From: Aurifilum marmelostoma
Taxonomy: Eukaryota; Ascomycota; Sordariomycetes; Diaporthales; Cryphonectriaceae
NCBI GenBank assembly: GCA_027559495.1
Contig: JAMXSV010000017.1
Coordinates: 248,001-312,000, forward strand
Direction: 5' to 3'
DNA: 64,000 bases
The notes beneath the pieces are model-generated. The model was given only the letters and a program-made list of their open reading frames with translations, ran no database searches and was not told where the DNA came from. Every line of letters starts with the position of its first letter. Within the stretch, counting starts at the first letter, position 1. A program made the position numbers and the translations under genes. Positions 1 to 12,689 of the stretch are shown piece by piece.

Positions 1-2069
1 AAAGCGCAGGCATCCTGGTGCTGAAGGTTTCGTCGAGGGAATGTTTCTACCTACCATCCTTGACTACGTTTTGGATTAGAGTTCACTTGTTCAGATGCAC
101 GGCCACCCATGCAGAGATGATCGTGTCCTTTTCTGTGACTCCACACAGTGGCCACCTGGTCCTGCACCTGGGAAGACAAAGGGTGGCATGCCATCCCACG
201 GCAGCCCGGTCATCGGGACACTGCTCTGATGCTCTAGTTTCTTAGTGACGGCGAGAATCGCTGCTCATAGGGCCACGTCCGGGATCTTCATCGCTGGGTT
301 GCAGTATGACCAAAGCTGGGGAGCGTTGTAAGACCTCAATACTGATTGAGCGCGACGTCGTTCAAAACTGCAACCCGCACGCAAATCATCACCTCCATTA
401 TTTCGAGTATCTGCGGGAGTTAAGGTACAGCGATTACGCCAAGTCTCCACCGGACCTGGCATGAAAGTGGTCAAGGGGTCAACCACTCCATCGCTGCTCC
501 GGAGCAGAAGGTTTGGGCGGTCCAAAGCCCATACTGGTTATGCTCGGCAGCAATTTCAGCTTTGGCAGTAACTAGCTCAAGCCAGATTCGTCAATGTGAT
601 CAGATGATCTCGCAGAGCGTGCATCGTGACAGCGATGAGAATCCCAATACAGTGACGTGCTGACAGACATGATCCCAAGCATGGGTGTATCTTTCGATTC
701 ACAACCGGAGACAAGAGCCCTAGAGTAAAAGCGGGCCGGATATGTTGCCTTCCAGGTCAAGTAGGCGCGCGTGGCTTCTTCGAAACCCACCCAGCAATCG
801 ATCTCGATGATGGACCTAGAGTGCACGTGTTGATACAGTCATCCTAAGGCCAAGGGGAAAAGTCCTCATCGCCTCAGAACAAGACAAAAAATGTTGGGCG
901 TTTGTCCGTCGTACGCCATGACAGGTCTCCCGAGGTTTCAATTGCAACCCGCCTGCAGCTGTCCGAGCAAAAATCTTACAATTACCAGTGAACTTACGGT
1001 GCCACGACGTACGGCAGATGCCGCCTCCTGCAGGAGAGTGACAACCGTTGCGGAAAAGAAAGGGAAGAGAATACTGCTCATATTCCGTTCCAGGGGGGGC
1101 CAACCGGATAGACGACGTTCCGGCGCCTCCTGGCGGGACCGGATTCGACCGACCCAAACACTGGACGCCATGCCACGCCTATAAGTGGCCCATATCTGGC
1201 TTGTTTAGTCACGCTCCCTACTTTACCATCCACTGCATCCGAACTAGGAAATCCTGAGCATCTGGTTTGTGGACCTGCAGGGTCGAAGACTGTCCTGGAT
1301 ACCATCTTGTCAAAGGGCGCATATTGCAATTTTCGCTTCCTCCCTTGCAACTATATGCCGGTTGCTTCGCATCCGTGCTGACAAGCCCATTCGAGAACCC
1401 CACCAGTGCACCACATTATTGCATCTTGGTCAACCAGCCTATCTAAGGTTTGCCCATCAGCTCACTGGTAGTAGTAGTAGGAGTTTACACCTACCGGCCT
1501 GCAGAAATCCTTCGGGATGACCACTCATTTCAAATCCCGCGGAAGAAGCCATGTTCAAGTCATATGGCTTCCAGGATCGATGCTTTGGTTCCGACTCCTT
1601 GACCAGTTTCAGCCAATAGTCGTTTCAACCGCAGACAAAAAGACCTCGGAAACCAAACATCCCGTTCCCTGAATTTACACTACGCTTTTAGTCCTCCCGC
1701 TCGGGGTGGGGTGTGCCATAGAGTTCCCATCACCATGAACGCCTTGTCCTCGAGTTGGTTTTTTTTTTTTTGTTCGTGTTGATGCACTGGGAAGGTTTTG
1801 ATCCATCTCCAGGAAACCACATCCTAGGGGCTGGAGATCTGCACTAGGGATTTGTTTCATAAACAAAGTGATTGTCCGGTAATTGGAAGGAACTTTACTT
1901 GTTCCCTCTCTTGACCTGAGCATTCATTCACAGTCTCTACCTATTCACCCTTCAAGCAGGCACAAGAATCCAGCTCAGACTGCTGATAATACACAGTGGG
2001 AAGGGTCTTGTCTCGCACACCCTCCTGATCTTTCATTTCTATCACTACGTTCTCTTCTCAGAAGTTGCC
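1..2069. other. Intergenic, no supported gene
   Basis: Only short overlapping open frames on both strands, none with a recognisable domain, signal peptide or splice-linked continuation. A poly-T run lies near 1759-1772. The right end should contain the promoter and leader of the secreted protein gene that starts at 2070. A gene reaching in from the left edge cannot be excluded. Confidence 0.5.
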
Positions 2070-3123
2070 ATGGGCGAGCCTCATCGCAATCGGATGTCCT
2101 GGTTGAACATGTCTCGTCTCAAAGTCTTGAACCTCACGGCCGCAGCGACACTCCTTCTATCATCCTTCTTGGTGTCGACCGCGGCCCAAGACGCATGCGT
2201 CTCGAGCAGCCAGCCGAACCCTATAGCCCAGCAGTATTCCGATACGGTCACCGGAACCCTGAATGCCACGCTTGCTATCGTCCCGATACCGCTTGATACA
2301 GCAAGACAGCTCATACCTGCACAATATGCTATTCTCGAGTGTGCCTACCGCGAACTATTACCCAGCTTCCCGGTGGACATGTATCCCGTCTTGATGCAGG
2401 CGGGCTTGGACCACGACATACAGCTCGCTGCGTACGGCTATACTTTACCAGACTTTCAAGTAAGTAATAAGACCTAATTAACCAGTACATGAAAAAGAAA
2501 GAATAAATGGCAATACTACGAGACCAGTCACCAAATTATCACTAACGGAAGAAAACAACTCACAGCGTGCCGGCTGGTCCTTCCCCTTCGTCGACCTTCT
2601 CGGCGACGGCTTCTCATCCTTCTCATGGGCACCGGCTCAGATGATCAGCGCAACCAGCGAAATAGCCATCAACGGCTCCAGAGCCTACGGCATCACCGTC
2701 TCCCCAACTACGTTCGCCCCAGACTGCGACGCCTATGACAACCATGCCGACGGCTCTATCTACTTCGCCGGAAACGCGACCGACGGCTCAGGCATGTACG
2801 CTGCCTTGGAGTTCGCTCCCCTGGCCCAGGACGCCGCCAGCCCGTACCCGATATCGTTCTACCAGAACGTCACGAACCAGCCCATCTTCGGGAACGGGAC
2901 GATCTGCGACAACCAGATACGGCTGTTCAACTCGACGATCAACCAGGGACAGTTCGCACCGGTGCCGGTGAAGGGGACCATCTTCTCGAACCTGCCACCG
3001 CTGGATGCTAGTGCTGGTGTGGGCGACGTGTTTGGCGTTTTAATCGATACCCCTTTTATAGAGTACAATGGGTTGCAGTGTCCGTCGCTGCAGGGCTACT
3101 CAGGAACTGGGCCTGGGGACTAA
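2070..3123 (+). CDS. Secreted protein, acetoacetate decarboxylase-like (tentative)
   Basis: Two exons, 2070-2459 and 2566-3123, joined in phase 0 for about 315 residues. The intron starts GTAAGT, has an ACTAAC branch site near 2541 and ends CACAG. The N-terminus has a hydrophobic signal-like segment ending around an STAAQ cleavage region. In-frame Met codons at 2094 and 2109 would give a more conventional signal peptide than 2070. The mature part has several N-glycosylation sequons, and the stretch IPLDTARQLIPAQYAIL is like that of fungal proteins assigned to the acetoacetate decarboxylase fold. That family call is from memory and weak; no catalytic Lys was identified. It is an isolated gene facing away from the esterase next door. 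Confidence 0.75.
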
Positions 3124-3771
3124 CAAGTCGTGCCTGATGGCTCTTTTCTTTTGGGTTTTTACTTTCTGAATCTTATTACGCACAGTAATTTCGATGCCTT
3201 CATGCTTATTTCTGGCATCATTTTCACGGCATTACTTGCATTATGGTCTCCTATCTTCAACGACCGGGGAATGAACAGCAAAGAGGAAAGTGGCGAAGGA
3301 CTTCTGCTGAGCAATTTGCGTCTTGTTTCAGTTCATTATTGTATATATTTCACATAATCGGCATGGCGAACGCTAGCTGGATATGGTCATGTCTGATAAA
3401 TAGACCGCAGCCAAGGGGCTTGAAAGATTGAAACACAGAGATGGCGAAGTAAACAGATTTTCAGGAGTAATCCTCTAAATAAGTTTGCTCCGCACGAGAA
3501 AAGCGTAACTAAGATCAGCGGTAACGTTGTTCTCAGGGCACCCACCCAAGCTGTGCATGCAATTTCCGAGGTACTGTCGCGGCCTCTTCGACTTGGAAAC
3601 TACTCGGCGCCCATCCTTTAGTGATGATACCCTGCTGGATGTTGGGTAGCAATGCATTGGCGGGTGGCATAAAAGCGCCGAGTATCCCTAGAGCGCGCCA
3701 TCGTCATGTATCTATAGGGACAGAGAAGTCCTCGAAGCCGGAAGCAACGCTCGTTGAAGGCCCAATCGGAT
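3124..3771. other. Intergenic between convergent genes
   Basis: Holds the 3' ends of two convergent genes, the secreted protein on the left and the esterase on the right. Open frames are short and show no domain. No repeat or RNA gene was seen. Confidence 0.5.
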
Positions 3772-4880
3772 CTAGATCAGAGCTGAGACCGTGCTGTTCC
3801 ATGTGATGCAGTCTCCTAGGTCGGTCGCCTCCAGCGAGGCCGTAGAATTGATCGCCGCTGCACCCAGGGCACTTGTGCCACACTTGAGGCCCAAGACAAA
3901 AGCACCAGCCACGAGGTTGGCCAGATACGGCGCTGTGTGCTGTGTCGTGTGGATTAGGGTGTCAGCAATACGAATCTCCGTCCATCTTGATCTATACAGG
4001 ATAGGGGTAGGTCCCGTGTCGAGCTGGCCTGTTAGGAAGAAACTCACAGTGTGGTCGAGCGGGAAGTTCTCATCAGTCACAGTGGCGCCGAGGTTATCCT
4101 CAAGCTGGGCAGTATAGTCACCGTGTCCGACAAAGTAAGCGCCGGCAGACGGTCCACCCAAGACCTGCGTAGCATACCTGGTTGTTGTCGAACATCAGTC
4201 TGTTTTCAACTAGATAGCTTATTGGCGATGAGTTGCTGTGACTTACCACGCGTAGTATTCGAAGCGGTTGGGGGTCCAGGTGAAGGCGCCCGTCTCCCAT
4301 GGGTTGTCCGGGGTCGCGGAGCTGAGGACCACCTTTGCGCCCTTGTCGAAATACATCTGCGACGCCATCTCGAGGTATGCCGGGAATGTGTAGATGGTCT
4401 CGTTGACCCCGTCGTACTCTGAGTAGCACACTTCATCGCCCTGGCCAGGGCAGTCGGTGCGGCCGTCATCGTCGGAGAGGCTGCCGCCGTCATTGTGACC
4501 AAACTCGATCACAACCCACTATTGCGCAGACCGGATTAGATGAGAATTCCCATGGACAATTTATAAAAGAGCCACGAGACGAATTAATAATGAGACTGGG
4601 TAGTTCAACTCACATCTCCTGCCGAAACCTCATCTGCTATCGCCTGAAAGCGCCCTTCTCTCCAATAAGAACGGGCCGACCGTCCTGCCACCGCTTCGTT
4701 GTTCACAACATACTCGGACACATCAAACGAATACTGCAGATATTGACCCCAGCCTTCGGTGCCGGTGCCGCCGCCGCCTGCAGCCATCGTGCTGTCTCCT
4801 GCCAGCCAGATGTTGGTCACAGCCAGCGCCCTCGGCACAAGGCTGAGCAGGCTTGACAAGAGGGCCGGTGAGTAGCGCAT
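3772..4880 (-). CDS. Rhamnogalacturonan acetylesterase (CE12, SGNH hydrolase)
   Basis: Four exons on the minus strand: 4614-4880, 4247-4518, 4048-4177 and 3772-3939, encoding about 278 residues, the usual size for this family. Donors are GTGAGT, GTAAGT and GTGAGT. Residues 1-20 form a signal peptide. SGNH motifs are present: GDSTM with the nucleophile Ser at about residue 30, GHND for block III, and DHTHT near the C-terminus for the Asp/His of the triad. That last motif forms only when the final intron uses the CACAG acceptor at 3940-3941. Family members remove acetyl groups from pectic rhamnogalacturonan I outside the cell, so the product is probably a plant-cell-wall enzyme. It is read away from the membrane gene at 6.2-8.2 kb. 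Confidence 0.93.
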
Positions 4881-6243
4881 GTTTGCACCTTTTCAACTTT
4901 TAATATTACCAATGTAATAGTATCAGATTTCAGAAAGGGTAAACTTAAACTGATTCTGCAAACCAAGTGAACAATGATGCTGGCTTGTCTAATATATATG
5001 CTTGGCTGCGGCAGTTGCTCCCACCGCGATGGGATGGGAGTTATATAATAGCCCATTGTGGATGTTCAGCAGTAACTACTTGTTTAAATGCACCTTCGCT
5101 TCATTGACTTCTTTGATCTCGGTTTTCAGCCTCCGCAGTATGTAGGAACAGTAAAGGCGCAGACACGGGGCCATCAGCTGGACGGGCTGCACAATGAACA
5201 AGAAAAGAAGCAAAATAGAGTTTGCAGGTTGTGTGATACGTCAGAAATCCCCAACCTGACCAAAGGTTTACGTACCTTATGCATACAACGATGCATCGGA
5301 TTTACCCGCAACCTTTCAATTGTCCCACCATTCACGATGCCCATAGAGAATTTATTGGGGCTTGTTTCTCCATGCCGGTACTGAGGGCTGCGATCCGGGG
5401 AAAAGGAATCTTGTCCATGTGATCTATCGACTTGCCCGTCTTGGGCAACTCTATTGGACGCGATGGGGACTCACCCGCCCACTGCACCCCCAGCCGGAGC
5501 AGGCGTTTAAATGCCGCCAATGAAGGGGTTGCAATGATAGGGTCTGAAACCAAATTGTCAGGGCGCAAACGCACGGAGGGTCACTCGAATCAGGAACATA
5601 TTTATATCGCTCAATCCACCTGTACAATACAGATGCATTCTATTACGGAGCTTGGAAGGGTGTCTCCGAAGCCACCAACCAGCCCCCATTCACAAGCACA
5701 ACAGCAACTTGCCGCAACCATTCAAGAAAAGTTTTTACTATAACAAGTGTCTTTGAAAGTCAATTCTACAAGCCAGCTGCGGCTCCAGCGGCAGAAGTCC
5801 AAATCTCGTAAGATCGTGTGCGTGCCTGACTGATTGTAGTGCCCGGCAAGTGCCACACTTTCGGTGTGATTATTGCGATGATAAAGCCTTGTTCCAATCA
5901 ACATCAGATGCAATTGCAAGAATGTCAAAAGCATGTGTGCGAGTCGTCCTTCCTGCCAAGAAGGAGCCGCATTTAGGGCTGTGCCAAGTGAGATTGACGT
6001 TTAAAAAAAATGGTATCTATTTAGTCAAAGTGAAAAAAAAGTGGTATAGGCTGAATTATAAATATCCCGACTCCCTTGTTCCGCTCCAAGAACTTCATCA
6101 AGCCCCAACACCTCATCTCGTTTGTTCCGTGACAAACAAAGACCAGCTCATTAGGGACCTCGCCCGCGGTGGCTGTCATTGATTTTCCATGATTCCTTAA
6201 CCAGAGATGAGTGGGGTTGTTTTCCAACACACTCTCACCTCCT
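4881..6243. other. Intergenic
   Basis: About 1.4 kb between two minus-strand genes. It should hold the esterase promoter and the 3' untranslated region of the protease-like gene. Open frames are short and unconvincing, and no RNA gene was found. Confidence 0.5.
5041..5047 (-). promoter_or_regulatory. TATA-like box of the acetylesterase gene
   Basis: A TATATAA element on the minus strand lies about 160 bp upstream of the esterase ATG at 4880. Position and sequence fit a TATA box, but no transcription start can be seen directly. Confidence 0.35.
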
Positions 6244-8207
6244 TTACTCCAGCTCCGCCCTGAACTCGTTCGAAGCCATTAGTTCTGACCGCCGCTCGCT
6301 ATCCGCCCCGGTAGACGCCAGCAGCTCCGACCTCCGCTCGCCGTCCTGGCCCGAGAAGAGCTCAGCCGTGTTGGGCTTGCCGTTCTGGTTGTTCTTGGAG
6401 GCCGCCTCATCGTAGGGCGAGAGGTGGTTGCCGTTCGGGTCGTCCGAGTAGTTGGGCGCAGCAGCCTGCAGCGGTTCTCCTGCCCTCCTGCGCCTGAGGA
6501 AGAACCAGATACCGGCGCCGACGAACGCGACGCCCGCTACGGCGCCGATGGCGATGCCGGCGATGGCGCCGCTCGAGAGGGAGCTGTTCTGGGGGGCGGA
6601 GGTCTCGCCGCTCTGCGAGCCCGAGGTGCCCGACTCGGTCGAGGGCGAGGTGCTGGTGCAGACGGCCGTGTCCTCGAGGATGTTGTTGGCCGAGTCGACG
6701 GCGACGAGGGTCTCGCTGTTGCTCTGGGAGTTGGCGGCCCAGACGGTGAACTCGCCCGCGTCCAGGTTCACCATGACGTAGACAAAGGTCATGAAGTGGC
6801 GGCACATCCGGAGCGGGTAGCCGTCGGTGGCTACCGAGTTGATGAGGAGGTCGGACTGGCTGTTGTTCTTCTGGAACAGGCCGGTATCGTCGTCCATGTA
6901 GACGTGAGGCACGATGAACTGGTCATTGGTGACGGTCACGGAGGGGCCGCCCTTGATTGAGACGTCTATGTCTCCTGTAAATCTGTGTGTATGATGGATT
7001 GTCAGCACCTTTTTCTTTTGCTCGTCTGGTTTTTTTTCTTTTTTCTTCTCTTCTTCTTTTTCGTTGCCCAGATAATCCAACTTACGGTGTATCGTCCTCT
7101 AGGTACAGTGAGTCCCAGAAGTTGAGGCCAGTAGACCGCATATCACCTGTGCCCGCGTAGGTGTAGAAGCTGCTATAGTTTGTATAATAGGCAAAGTTCT
7201 CGAAATAGTCAAAGTCGGACATGTCGAACATGCCGGGGCAGCCGAGGTCGATACACCCGGACAGCTTTATGGCAGACTCGTCGTCGCTCGCCGTGTCGAA
7301 GAGGCTTGCTGACGTGCCGTTGTGGAAGAAGAGGCTGAGCTCCGAGATCTCCACCGACAGCCCCCACAGGCATGCCGTGTAGTTCAGCTTGCCGGTGTAG
7401 TTGGCCGTTGCCGCTCCGGAGATCTTGTTCTGGTCGTAGCCGCCAAAGACAAGGCTCCCGTTGGACGAGCCACCTGTCCCGTCCTGGCCCCAGAAGAAAG
7501 AATAAGAGCGCGAGGCGATCATGTCGTTGGCCTTGAGCTCGTTGAGGAAGGTCGAGTTGGGCCCGAGCCCGATGACGGCCTGCGGATAGTAGAACTGCTC
7601 CTGCCAGTCATTGAGCGGGACGCCAAAGGTATAATTAGAGAGGGCGGTGTCTTCATTCAGGTTCCAGATGTCACTGAAGATGGACGTAGATGGGAAAGGG
7701 CTCGGGTCGGTTGCTGTGGAATCTGAGTTGCCCTGCTTTTGGGTTTTGGATGCGACTGGGTCGTAGGCGCCGCCTCTTCTTGAAATGCAGGCCGTCTGGC
7801 TTTCACTTGAGAGCGCATCGCATAGGTTAGTCGAGTCATAGAGGAGACTGTTGTTCCATCTAAGCAAGGCGACATGTGTTAGCACAGGCATGATTTCGTT
7901 CCATGAAGGCAACATCTAGCCAGAGAGACAGAAAGCTGAACGCAGCAGGCAAGAAAATAACTTACGGGTAGGGCATGAAGGCAAAATCTTGTGCCGGTGT
8001 TCCCACGCTGATTGCCACGCCTCTCACTTGCGCATTATTCGGTGAATTGGCGATGGTGACGTTGGAGATGACTGCGGATATAGGCGTGGGGGTACATTGT
8101 GATGATGCTTCGGTCGAGCTCGAAGACTCTGCCACCGCAGCACTCGGGAGGTATGATGCTGCGAGTATGACCGCGCCGCAGAACCGCGCGACCGAAGACT
8201 CCTTCAT
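6244..8207 (-). CDS. Membrane-anchored aspartic-protease-like protein, probably inactive
   Basis: Three exons on the minus strand, 7966-8207, 7086-7859 and 6244-6982, give about 584 residues. Both introns begin GTAAGT and all junctions keep phase. The order is: signal peptide (about 1-26), an A1-like bilobal region starting with SVGTPAQDF, a Ser/Thr-rich stalk, a single membrane segment (GAIAGIAIGAVAGVAF and on), an RRRR stop-transfer and a polar tail of about 75 residues. Where pepsin-type enzymes have DTGS, this protein reads MPYPWNNSLLYDS, so the first catalytic Asp is absent. No clear second DTG motif is seen. It is best read as a surface pseudo-protease or sensor-like protein; the function is unknown. 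Confidence 0.85.
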
Positions 8208-11096
8208 CTCTCTTCTTTTTCGTCTTCTTCTTTGCCCTAATTCCCCCTCTTCCTGTAGTATTAATTGACTCCAAACAGAGCCAGCACACACACTCAAACA
8301 GCCCCAGTGGCGCAGAGAGGAGCTTCAAAGGTCGTGAAGATCACCCCAGCGGGGAAGAAGGAGAAGGAAAAAAAAAAAAAGAGGAGAGGGAAGCACACGC
8401 GACCTGGGCCCAGAAAATGAATGCCAAAGATGGAGAAACCCGGCAAGAGGCTCTCTAAGGATTTGCGAGACCCTCTGGCTCAGGGCTTACCTCTTATTTC
8501 AGGGTGCATAGGGGCATCTCTAGTTCTCTCTATCTCTGTCTACTTGAAGGATCCTGGGACCCGCTTCTTGGGAAGACGAACGCCCGCAGCGTCAAAACTG
8601 CGCCTGGTCTTTTTTTTCTTCTTCTCTCTTCTTAAGCGTCTGCCTGTCAGATCAGTAACAAGGATCGACTAGACACCGCCCCACATCTTGATTAAGGTGA
8701 TCCCATCCATGTGTAATGCTGGGAACCGGCGTTTCGGTGGCACAAGTTCCAGCACAGGTCAGCGGGAAGGGGGAAGCATCTTTTTTTGAAAGTTTCTGTC
8801 TGATGCATACTGATATACAGACAGGCGGTTAGAAGAGACCCTATGAGGTATCATGTGCAGACTTGATGCATCACCAGCAGTTTCAGTGGGGATTTGCTCG
8901 GAGGGAGACCAGGATCTTTCAGCCGCTACGTCGTATGGCAGGGTATCAAGAGCCCGACCAGGATCCTGACCTGTGCTTGCATAGTGGTGTCTCTCGGTCT
9001 TGTCGGGAAAGGGGGTTGGGTGTGTCTCTTGGGGCTGCATGTGGCCCACACGACCTTTGGCGTTTATGGGTACGTACAGTAGTACGCTGTAGGGCTTCCG
9101 AGAGAGACCAGTTGCCGCCAGCTTCGGTCTAGCAAGTTCCAAGGTTGTTGGCCTCTGCAGAGAGAGCAGATCGCTATCATGATTTATGGGCGGGCGATTA
9201 AAGGGGTGGCCCGGTGATGGACACACCACCCACTGCACTGGAGCATCTAGGACGGTCAGCCGCATGGCGTGGAGCTCCCACGGGGTCAGGGCTACCTGTG
9301 CGGTCAAGCAATGCTTGAGCAGTGGGGCAGGTGTGAACCCGGATACTGTGGGCATGTTTTTCCCCCTCCCCTACCCCCCCCCCCAAAGTGTATTCCTGGG
9401 ACGAGTCGCGCCCGAAAGAAAAGTGTGAGTTCATCATGTACGGAGGTACATAGTATGTGTTATAGTACAGCGTATGTTCGGGTTGTCGAGGATGTGTAAT
9501 CAGCCTCGAGGGTGGGGGATTCGTGTTGTTATTCCCGAGCAGCCGGTTCTAGACGTTCTACTGCAGGTGTTGCTTGTGTTGTCTTGGCCTACGTGACCCC
9601 CCCTTCTATTATTGTCCTTTTGGGCCCTTGCTAATTGTACAATCAAATCCTTCTCTATCCCTTCTTCTGCCTCCTCCTCCTCCTCCTTCCAGGCTTCTGG
9701 CCGGATCGTTGACTATATAGGGTGTAGGGCACTCGCAACCCCTAGCAGCCAGGCTCCGGTAAGCAAGTTAGGCTTGGCATTATGCATAGATGGTGAAATG
9801 CCTTTCATTTCTTATAGCGCCTCAACGGGCACCAGGAGCCATAAGGCTGCTGCTCTGTTGTGGACTTTGTGTGTGATTGGAGAACGCGCACAGTGAGTAC
9901 ACGACACTGTGTGACTGTATTCTGATCATACATATACTGCACGCGACACCGTCATAGTACGTCTCAGCCGCCGGCTCGAAAGGCTCAAGAAGTGAGAGAA
10001 AGAAGAAAAAAATTTTCTAAAACATATCCTCTCTTCTCCATCCTCTTGCCATGTCGTTACTAAAGGCAGAACTCAGTGTAAATCTCGTTCCTGATAACCT
10101 CTCCATATGTAATCTGATCTGCCCAGATGAAAAGCTGCAGCCTGCGCGCACGGTACACAGACCGCGCTATATTAAATTACTCTAACGCAATTCTCTCAAG
10201 CGATAGCCGGTTGTGGAGCCATCTGCCAGGGAAGGAGCGGCCAGCACACAATATGCCATGTCGCGCCTTACTTGTGGATTGCTTGCTTCACGCCTCGGTG
10301 ATCTCAACAATTTTCTCTCTCCTTCGAATCCCCTCACTGCTGCAGACAACGGCTGTCCTCTCCCTCCCAGCTCTGGTCCGGTTCCTTATCATCCGACCCG
10401 GGTTATTAACTCCCTCTTCCGGCCCCTCGGTGTGAGACAACGTTGAGGCAAGCAAGCTAAGAAAGAGCATTGCCGCGCAACCTGGGACAACCTGCTGCAG
10501 TAAGAAACTAGTAAGCGCTCTTGCGAGCCCAAAATAAGACCAGCCGCCACCCAAATGCGACTTTCTGATTTGTCCCAGTGGGTTGGATCTCCGTAGCCCT
10601 GGCTGGAATACCACACCACCTGTACATCTCGACCCCTGCCCTATGAGGAAACGCAGATATGGGTACTTTCAGCTCCTTCGCAAGGGTTCAGTCCTCTTTG
10701 ATTTGCCCGTTGCAGGATAACCCATGCGACCTTCGAGACAAAGGCCAAAATCCTTTGGACACCAGATCTACACACACCGTAAGGAGGAAGGGGAAAAGAA
10801 AAAAGGAAGAGGAGGGGGGGAAAACCTGACGCTGTTGTGTCCTTTTCATGACTGGCCGTCTGGAGGAGGACGCTGCAGAACCACGCCCCCCCTGTGGCTG
10901 TGCGCCTTCAAGTTGTTGTCAGACTTGTTCAATACTCTTTCGCCCTCTTCTACTTAGTACACAAGATTGGTCAGCCAGTCAGCCGGGAGCCCTCGATCCT
11001 CTCTTCCCACATGGACAGACCCTCCTGGCCCCACAGCAGCGTTGGACCCTCTTGACGGTCTCTCCTTCTTTGCCCGGCAAAGGATAGCAGCCCGTC
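8208..11096. other. Long intergenic region
   Basis: About 2.9 kb between divergent genes (protease-like to the left, GT61 to the right). It holds several short homopolymer runs, for example poly-A near 8369 and poly-C near 9375. The longest open frame, 8759-9355 on the minus strand, has no recognisable domain and was not called. It probably contains both promoters. Confidence 0.5.
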
Positions 11097-12689
11097 ATGT
11101 CCTTTACCACATCTTCTTTCCTTGGAAAGACGAGCTGGACAGGCTCGGGCATCCCTGGATCCTCCTCCTCAAATGCAATGTTCTCGCGTCTCGTGTTTAC
11201 GAATAGGCGCTTCACCTATTCAGCCTTGTTCATCTTTGCCTCGGCCTTGATTGTCCTGACCCTCCGAAGCCTGCGGTTTGGATATGCTCCTGCCGAGTGG
11301 TCCCTCCCAGGATTTAACAGCGATGTCGCCGCCGCCGCGCCCGCCGCCAGCGCCGGTGCTGCAGCTCCCAAAGCCCCACCGCCGGGGAGCGCCTCATCTC
11401 AGAACTCGCTGGCAGCACTTTCAGACGACTATGCGCATGTGAACGAGCAGTCGCCCATGTGCGAGCTGCGTCTCGGGATGACATACCTCGAGGAGCTGCG
11501 GCGCACCAGGGCAACCTACTGTTCCGCCGAGTCGCCCTCGCAGCTGACGTGCTTTCACGTCAAGACGGCCAAGGACCGGACCGACTCCTTCTGTGTCGGC
11601 CAGGGCGCTCGTTTCGACCAGGCCAGTAGGAAGTTCCAGCTGGACTGCGATGCGGTCGAGCCATGGGGGGTAGAAACGAACGAGTCGTCGGTCTCGCTGC
11701 AGAGCTTCAGCAGATATTGGTACGAGACAGGGCCGCGGGTGGTGATGGACAAGGCGGTCGACTTGAAAGCCAAGGACATGGATCTGTCACAGGGTGGCAA
11801 CGGCGCACCAGAAAAGTTCACAGTCCTCATAAAACGAGAGGGCGAGCTGAACCCGTGGCATTGTCTGCTTGAGATCCTGTCCCTCAGCCTGAGCATAGAC
11901 GTTCTCCAGATGTCACCACGAGACGGTGAAGAAGGCCCAGCCTTCTTCACACCCCTGGACGCAGACAACACACAGGTGGTGATCCTGGACGAGAGAAAAG
12001 ACGGGCCCTACTTTGACCTCTGGCAGTTGTTCGCCAAGAAGCCCATCGTTCGGATCGGCGAGCTCCCCGACGACGCTGTGAGTGGCAATGTCATCATCCC
12101 TCTGCCTGGTGCCAGCAACCCACTCTGGCAGGGCGACTGGGATCCAAACCCCTGCGGCCACTCTGACCTCCTTCGGACATTCTCCTGGAGAGTCCTGCAT
12201 TACTACGACATCCAGGACACCCTCGAGGGGGAAGACAAGGTGGTGGTCACCTTCATCGACCGCCGGGGACAGCGAAAACTCGTCGACATGGACAGCCACG
12301 TGGCCGCACTACGGAAACGATACGAGCACGCCGTCATCAACGTGGTCGACCTGGCCGCCCTGCCCTTTCCCGAACAGATCCGTCTTGTGCGCAACTCCGA
12401 CGTCCTCGCCGGCGTACACGGGGCCGGCCTCACGCACGGCCTGTGGATGAGAGAGCATTCCGCCATGGTCGAGATCCTGCCCGAGGTCCTGAACCACAAG
12501 GGTTTCAGGAACTTTGCCGGCGCGCTTGGGCACGATTACTTCAGCGCACATGGTACCAAGCCGCCTACGGAGTCGGGGAACTGGCAGCGTGACGATGTTG
12601 CCATCGAGGAGGAGCGGTTCCTTGAGGTGATGGATCTTGCCATCAAGAGCATGTACAACAAGGGTCGGAATAATTATGATGTGGCCTAA
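11097..12689 (+). CDS. GT61-type glycosyltransferase, type II membrane protein
   Basis: Single exon of 530 residues. It starts at ATG 11097; an in-frame Met at 11178 (residue 28) would place the start just before the membrane segment. One hydrophobic segment at about residues 41-57 fits a Golgi signal anchor, followed by an Ala/Pro-rich stem. The C-terminal part has the GT61/DUF563 hallmark around residues 440-463 (GVHGAGLTHGLWM, then MVEILPE), preceded by a basic stretch with DRRGQRK. Family members transfer xylose, GlcNAc or similar sugars in the secretory pathway; donor and acceptor cannot be told here. Lengths and motifs are intact. Confidence 0.88.
   Translation: MSFTTSSFLGKTSWTGSGIPGSSSSNAMFSRLVFTNRRFTYSALFIFASALIVLTLRSLRFGYAPAEWSLPGFNSDVAAAAPAASAGAAAPKAPPPGSASSQNSLAALSDDYAHVNEQSPMCELRLGMTYLEELRRTRATYCSAESPSQLTCFHVKTAKDRTDSFCVGQGARFDQASRKFQLDCDAVEPWGVETNESSVSLQSFSRYWYETGPRVVMDKAVDLKAKDMDLSQGGNGAPEKFTVLIKREGELNPWHCLLEILSLSLSIDVLQMSPRDGEEGPAFFTPLDADNTQVVILDERKDGPYFDLWQLFAKKPIVRIGELPDDAVSGNVIIPLPGASNPLWQGDWDPNPCGHSDLLRTFSWRVLHYYDIQDTLEGEDKVVVTFIDRRGQRKLVDMDSHVAALRKRYEHAVINVVDLAALPFPEQIRLVRNSDVLAGVHGAGLTHGLWMREHSAMVEILPEVLNHKGFRNFAGALGHDYFSAHGTKPPTESGNWQRDDVAIEEERFLEVMDLAIKSMYNKGRNNYDVA

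Noticed and set aside
8759..9355. 198-codon minus-strand frame in the 8-11 kb intergenic region
   Set aside because: No recognisable domain, no signal peptide, no splice-linked extension; Pro/Ser/Thr-rich composition looks random. Kept as unexplained.
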